Shown: positions 14,170 through 17,296 of the stretch, in pieces | Position numbering within the stretch: the stretch's first letter is position 1 | Layout: every line of letters starts with the position of its first letter | Assembly: GCA_910586455.1 (NCBI GenBank) | Contig: CAJUHX010000043.1 | Location: forward strand, 1-17,296 | DNA from: an uncultured Muribaculaceae bacterium | GTDB lineage: Bacteria > Bacteroidota > Bacteroidia > Bacteroidales > Muribaculaceae | Direction: 5' to 3' | DNA: 17,296 nt | Translations under genes and position numbers: made by a program | Notes under the pieces: generated by a model | The model's input: only the letters and a program-made list of their open reading frames with translations | What the model was told of the DNA's origin: nothing | Databases searched by the model: none

Positions 14170-14237
14170 CTCTATTGAATAGAAACAAAGTTGCGCCACT
14201 CTTCTTTAATTACAAGACTAATTTCACACGCCGATAT

Positions 14238-14268
14238 TTTGAAATTTAATTTATTTTCGCTTAATTTG
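14238..14268 (+). promoter_or_regulatory. Promoter of the 815-residue secreted protein gene
   Basis: TTTG at 14238-14241 and TTAATTTG at 14261-14268 (one mismatch to TAnnTTTG) are 19 bases apart. The start point should be near 14274, giving a leader of only about 10-20 bases before the ATG at 14285 or 14294. This makes the gene a transcription unit separate from the DUF4493 operon. Confidence 0.55.
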
Positions 14269-14284
14269 CAACAAAACCAAATCA

Positions 14285-16732
14285 ATGCAGGCCATGAAAC
14301 ATATTTTCCTTATTATTGCAATGCTGCTAACGGTCGGCGCTATGGCTCAGGATATATATTCGCCTGACGGAGCCGACGAATCTCCGCTTGTACTCAAACA
14401 GCCGGCATCCTACCGTTGCCCGGAGGAAAGCACACTCAAACCAATGTCGGCAAACAATGCCGAACCCCAATGGGGCGAATGGTATCTTGTTACCGAAGGT
14501 GTGGCGGTGGACTATGCGCCATCGGTGTTCTCGGTATGCATTATAAAAGACAAAGCTCCAACTACCCTCTGGCGACGCGACGAATCGGGTGGTGGCAAAA
14601 AATCGCAGCTGAAACTCTGCGGCGCTTTCGAAAAGCTCGACTTCGTAATGGACTATAACAGTAGTACCGGAGAAGTATCGTGGCAGACACAACAGTTAGG
14701 CATTACCCTGCCCGAAGACTACCGGACTATAGGATATACGTCCGCTGAACTCGCCATAGCGCAGACAAACATGGACATCGAGTCGAATTACCGCTGCTAT
14801 ATACCCGGGGCATACCTTAATCTGGCCGTGCTGTTCGTACGCAACTCCGACTACGGCACCGCCACCATGATGCACCTGCTGGTGTACGACAAAAAACGCT
14901 GGAACAGCATTGAGTCGGTAAAGTTTTCGTCGGCCGAGTCCATCATACATCACGGCAACAGCATCACTATGGCCGTTGATGCAAATTCATCAGTCAATAA
15001 AGTCAGCACCGTAATGGCATACTGCCCATCGGGCAATCTGTCGCACTTTATCGAAGACGGCACCTACTGCAATCAGGAGTACTATCATCTGCTGCTCGAA
15101 GACGAATCATCCGACAGAGTCAAAATATTGTACCCCGGCCAAAACAATGAATTCAAATTCCAACACGACGGCATACATTACATATTCTACCGGATAACGT
15201 TCAACGACGGCAGAACACAGATTTTCAGCAAAATGTTCTGCGCCATGAACCCGCACCCCGAAAAATGGCAGCCATTGGGAAGCGGCAATGGACAGTTCGT
15301 CGACCGCAATATATACGTCAACGGCCTTATAGACTTCCCACCGGCATGCTCCACCGCCGAAGTATCAGTTGAATACAACGTAGACAACCCCATGCTGATA
15401 CGTGTTGTAAATCCGTTCTCTTCATCGCTGAATATGCCTGAGCGATACGGCCATGACGACTTGTCGTACGGCTACCGCGACTACCTGATATCAGCACAAT
15501 TCCACGTCGACCGCAAAAACGACTATTATCTGATATTCGACACATCACAGCCTTTCCAGACCTGCTGCTACAGCATGCCCCTGCCATGGTGGGATTCCAG
15601 CTACGGCGCCGGATATAAATCGAACTGCTATTCCGTCAACGTTTACAGCCATACATTCGCCGACAACAATGCCTCGGGTAACTTTCCGCTGTATATAAAC
15701 TTTGAAAACCGGATTGCCGAATGGACAGGACTGGACCGGTACAGCACCATCGTGCAGCTGCCCGACAACAAGCTGTTCTCGCTCTCACGAACCGACGATG
15801 GCAACGTAGCCATCACCATGCCCGGCAACAACGCCGATGCATACTATGTAGTTAGCACATTCGCCGACAATCTGAACAATGCCTCTCAGGCTCTCGAACA
15901 TGTGGCCGAAAACATAAAGCATAGCGCCGACTTCAACGGCTTCAGCGTAAAGAAAATCGAGGCCGACGGAATACTCGACATCGACCATGTCCGGCCTGAG
16001 TATGCGCGGCATTATTATATTATGGTGTATGCCACCGACAAAACCGATCCGGAATATTTCTGCCATGATATGGCGGAGGTTCGTGAAAGCCGCGCCAATC
16101 CGGTATTTTACAGCAACGGCACTCTTGAAGACTCAATGATGAAATACTTCGACAGCAAATACAGCGACCGGACCTTCAATGTGAAAATTTATGCCGACCC
16201 TGCTATCGACGGCGTGTTCTTTATTGAATATCCCTATGAACAGTGGCGCTACAACAGCCAGTCGTCGACAACAGCCCAGAAAAACCGGGGCGACCGTTTT
16301 CTTACCGTGGTATTGCCCGACAATAAAAACGCCTATTTTGTCGATAACTATACCAGCGGCATATATTCCGACTCACAATATCTGCGGCTGCGCAACGACA
16401 TGCAGGCCATCGGCGAATACGATAATCTAAAAGGCTATCGCGATAACAACCTCGGCAAATACACCTGCACCACCCGGGGAATTACGGTTTCGATACATCT
16501 GAATTTATTATGGCTGGAAGACAGCTCGCAGAAATACGTTTCAGAATTAGGACTGCGGGAGTTTATAACCGTCAACATCCCTTACCAATCGTCGGGAGTG
16601 GATAATATCAGTATCGCCCCGGACGACGGCGAAGTAAGGTATTACAACCTGCAAGGCGTCGAAGTCACCGACCCGCAGCGGGGCGTTTACATCCGTCGCT
16701 GTGGTACACACAGCGAGAAAATCATACTCTGA
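14285..16732 (+). CDS. Secreted protein with type IX-like C-terminal sorting signal, function unknown
   Basis: The protein has 815 residues. The second in-frame ATG (14294) begins MKHIFLIIAMLLTVGAMAQ, a textbook signal peptide, so 14294 may be the true start; the ATG at 14285 adds three residues. There is no lipobox Cys. The mature part is Tyr/Asp/Asn-rich and looks beta-rich. Around residues 328-375 a KWQPLGSGNGQFVD segment is followed by an RVVNPF segment. From memory, a W-x-x-L-G ... D ... nPy pattern recurs in secreted Bacteroidales proteins of unknown role. The end (about 769-815) reads VDNISIAPDDG, then VRYYNLQGVEV, then GVYIRR and a basic tail. That resembles the type A sorting domain that delivers proteins through the type IX system to the outer surface. 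I recognise no enzyme motif. It has its own promoter and a strong terminator. Confidence 0.85.
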   Translation: MQAMKHIFLIIAMLLTVGAMAQDIYSPDGADESPLVLKQPASYRCPEESTLKPMSANNAEPQWGEWYLVTEGVAVDYAPSVFSVCIIKDKAPTTLWRRDESGGGKKSQLKLCGAFEKLDFVMDYNSSTGEVSWQTQQLGITLPEDYRTIGYTSAELAIAQTNMDIESNYRCYIPGAYLNLAVLFVRNSDYGTATMMHLLVYDKKRWNSIESVKFSSAESIIHHGNSITMAVDANSSVNKVSTVMAYCPSGNLSHFIEDGTYCNQEYYHLLLEDESSDRVKILYPGQNNEFKFQHDGIHYIFYRITFNDGRTQIFSKMFCAMNPHPEKWQPLGSGNGQFVDRNIYVNGLIDFPPACSTAEVSVEYNVDNPMLIRVVNPFSSSLNMPERYGHDDLSYGYRDYLISAQFHVDRKNDYYLIFDTSQPFQTCCYSMPLPWWDSSYGAGYKSNCYSVNVYSHTFADNNASGNFPLYINFENRIAEWTGLDRYSTIVQLPDNKLFSLSRTDDGNVAITMPGNNADAYYVVSTFADNLNNASQALEHVAENIKHSADFNGFSVKKIEADGILDIDHVRPEYARHYYIMVYATDKTDPEYFCHDMAEVRESRANPVFYSNGTLEDSMMKYFDSKYSDRTFNVKIYADPAIDGVFFIEYPYEQWRYNSQSSTTAQKNRGDRFLTVVLPDNKNAYFVDNYTSGIYSDSQYLRLRNDMQAIGEYDNLKGYRDNNLGKYTCTTRGITVSIHLNLLWLEDSSQKYVSELGLREFITVNIPYQSSGVDNISIAPDDGEVRYYNLQGVEVTDPQRGVYIRRCGTHSEKIIL

Positions 16733-16740
16733 CACACACA

Positions 16741-16779
16741 CAGAAAGCCGTACCCCCACGCTGGAGGCACGGCTTTCTG
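16741..16779 (+). terminator. Rho-independent terminator
   Basis: CAGAAAGCCGT (16741-16751) pairs perfectly with ACGGCTTTCTG (16769-16779). Inside, CC-x-CC pairs with GG-x-GG (16753-16757 with 16763-16767) around a 5-base loop. A T-rich stretch (CATTTATATGTATTTATG) follows. It begins 8 bases after the stop codon of the secreted protein gene, so it ends that unit. Confidence 0.8.
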
Positions 16780-16810
16780 CATTTATATGTATTTATGTCA
16801 GTTATGTACT

Positions 16811-16960
16811 TCAGTAATAAATCTCACTGATTTGAGTAAGCTCGGGAGCGGACTCTGTTATATCGTTATCAGCAATATTCCATGCAGCGAAGTAAGGGTA
16901 AGTGGTTTCTACGGATTCACCGTCTACGATAATGTGTCCGAAAGGAAAATATGAAATCAT
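16811..16960 (-). CDS. Candidate 49-residue small ORF or C-terminal gene remnant
   Basis: On the minus strand an ATG at 16960 opens a frame ending TGA at 16811. The peptide begins MISYFPFGHIIVDGE and ends ELTQISEIYY. Its composition (balanced charges, aromatic residues, no low complexity) looks like real protein rather than AT-rich noise. The frame stays open a further 23 codons upstream of the ATG before a TGA, so it could also be the surviving 3' end of a decayed gene. I see no promoter nearby and no recognised family. The rest of 16780-17158 shows nothing I can name. Confidence 0.35.
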   Translation of the reverse strand: MISYFPFGHIIVDGESVETTYPYFAAWNIADNDITESAPELTQISEIYY

Positions 16961-17158
16961 GTGGAGCAAATGCTTGTGGGTTATTAATGGATTTACATAG
17001 TTAAAACAATATACCCGGAACTTGGTTCATAATAGTGTTGTTAAAGAATGTTAGCATTCGTTTTTCTTCCGCATCACAGCATCTTCGAAGCCAAAACGGC
17101 GAAAATACAATCCAAAAAGAACAAAATAAAGACACCAAAACATTTTTTGGTAAAAAAA

Positions 17159-17190
17159 TTTGGTATATTCAAAAATAGTCCGTAACTTTG
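17159..17190 (+). promoter_or_regulatory. Promoter of the tRNA-Lys gene
   Basis: TTTG at 17159-17162 and TAACTTTG at 17183-17190 are separated by 20 bases, an exact fit to the Bacteroidetes vegetative promoter. Predicted initiation is near 17197, about 30 bases before the mature tRNA 5' end. Confidence 0.75.
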
Positions 17191-17227
17191 CATCGCTTTT
17201 GAGGATAACACCTCGGGGCACTAAGGA

Positions 17228-17296
17228 GAATCGCTAGCTCAGCTGGTAGAGCACATCCCTTTTAAGGATGGGGTCCTGGGTTCGAGCCCCAGGCGG
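17228..17296 (+). tRNA. tRNA-Lys (anticodon UUU), 3' end cut by the window
   Basis: The cloverleaf is clear. The acceptor 5' strand is GAATCGC (17228-17234), followed by T8-A9. The D arm is GCTC/GAGC, and the anticodon stem CATCC/GGATG encloses loop CTTTTAA with anticodon TTT at 17261-17263. The T arm is CTGGG/CCCAG with loop TTCGAGC. The 3' acceptor strand starts GCGG, which pairs with the last four bases of the 5' strand (one G-T pair), and then the window ends, with about 4 bases plus any CCA missing. The UUU anticodon reads both Lys codons AAA and AAG. Confidence 0.95.

Noticed and set aside
13516..14199. A 227-codon minus-strand frame across the end of the third DUF4493 gene and the stem-loop
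   Set aside because: It is antisense to a well supported gene, has no family resemblance, and would have to begin beyond the long inverted repeat.
17046..17065. Small hairpin GAATG-TTAG-CATTC followed by GTTTTT as a terminator
   Set aside because: The stem is only 5 base pairs and no plus-strand gene precedes it after the strong terminator at 16741-16779.
1..17296. CRISPR arrays, insertion sequences, phage or conjugation genes
   Set aside because: I saw no regularly spaced direct repeats, transposase motifs, terminal inverted repeats flanking a gene, or integrase-like protein in any frame.

Overview
This window looks like chromosomal DNA of a gut member of the order Bacteroidales. A Muribaculaceae-like genome is my best guess, but sequence reading alone cannot prove the family. 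The evidence is as follows: several promoters fit the Bacteroidetes pattern (TTTG, about 20 bases, TAnnTTTG); the genes lack Shine-Dalgarno sites and follow A-rich leaders; DUF6377, DUF4493 and PCMD proteins are families largely confined to this phylum; and one secreted protein ends in a C-terminus resembling a type IX secretion sorting signal. Most of the DNA is ordinary, densely packed chromosome. I see no insertion sequence, phage gene, CRISPR array or rRNA.

Left part (1-2759). A plus-strand gene encodes a protein built almost entirely from five tandem helix-turn-helix-like modules. It runs tail-to-tail into, and overlaps by 73 bases, a minus-strand gene for an ATP-grasp-like protein. Upstream of the latter is a 436-base gap that holds a good minus-strand promoter, an 18-codon mini-ORF and a strong terminator-like hairpin. 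I read this as either a free small RNA of about 190 nt or an attenuated leader.

Middle part (2760-7961, minus strand). Four genes are chained by ATGA overlaps at all three junctions: a lipoprotein with a Cys/His-rich motif, the mismatch-repair protein MutL, a secreted serine hydrolase of the beta-lactamase/DD-peptidase superfamily, and a DUF6377 membrane-anchored putative regulator. They are almost certainly co-transcribed and translationally coupled.

Right part (8207-16732, plus strand). A promoter at about 8100-8130 starts a three-gene operon of DUF4493 lipoproteins with gaps of 9 and 2 bases. The first and third share a full architecture of DUF4493, a middle beta domain, an FN3-like region and a PCMD-like jelly roll. 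The second is a shorter version without the last two parts. All have a lipobox Cys at residue 21 with acidic residues soon after it, so they are probably displayed on the cell surface. A long stem-loop follows the operon. A separate promoter then drives an 815-residue secreted protein with the type-IX-like C-terminus, closed by a clear terminator. The last 500 bases hold a 49-codon minus-strand ORF or gene remnant, then a canonical promoter and a tRNA-Lys(UUU) gene cut by the window end.

The items most worth a second look are the five-module HTH protein, the small-RNA/attenuator region, the DUF4493 surface operon with the neighbouring secreted protein, and a MutL whose C-terminal endonuclease motifs are degraded.
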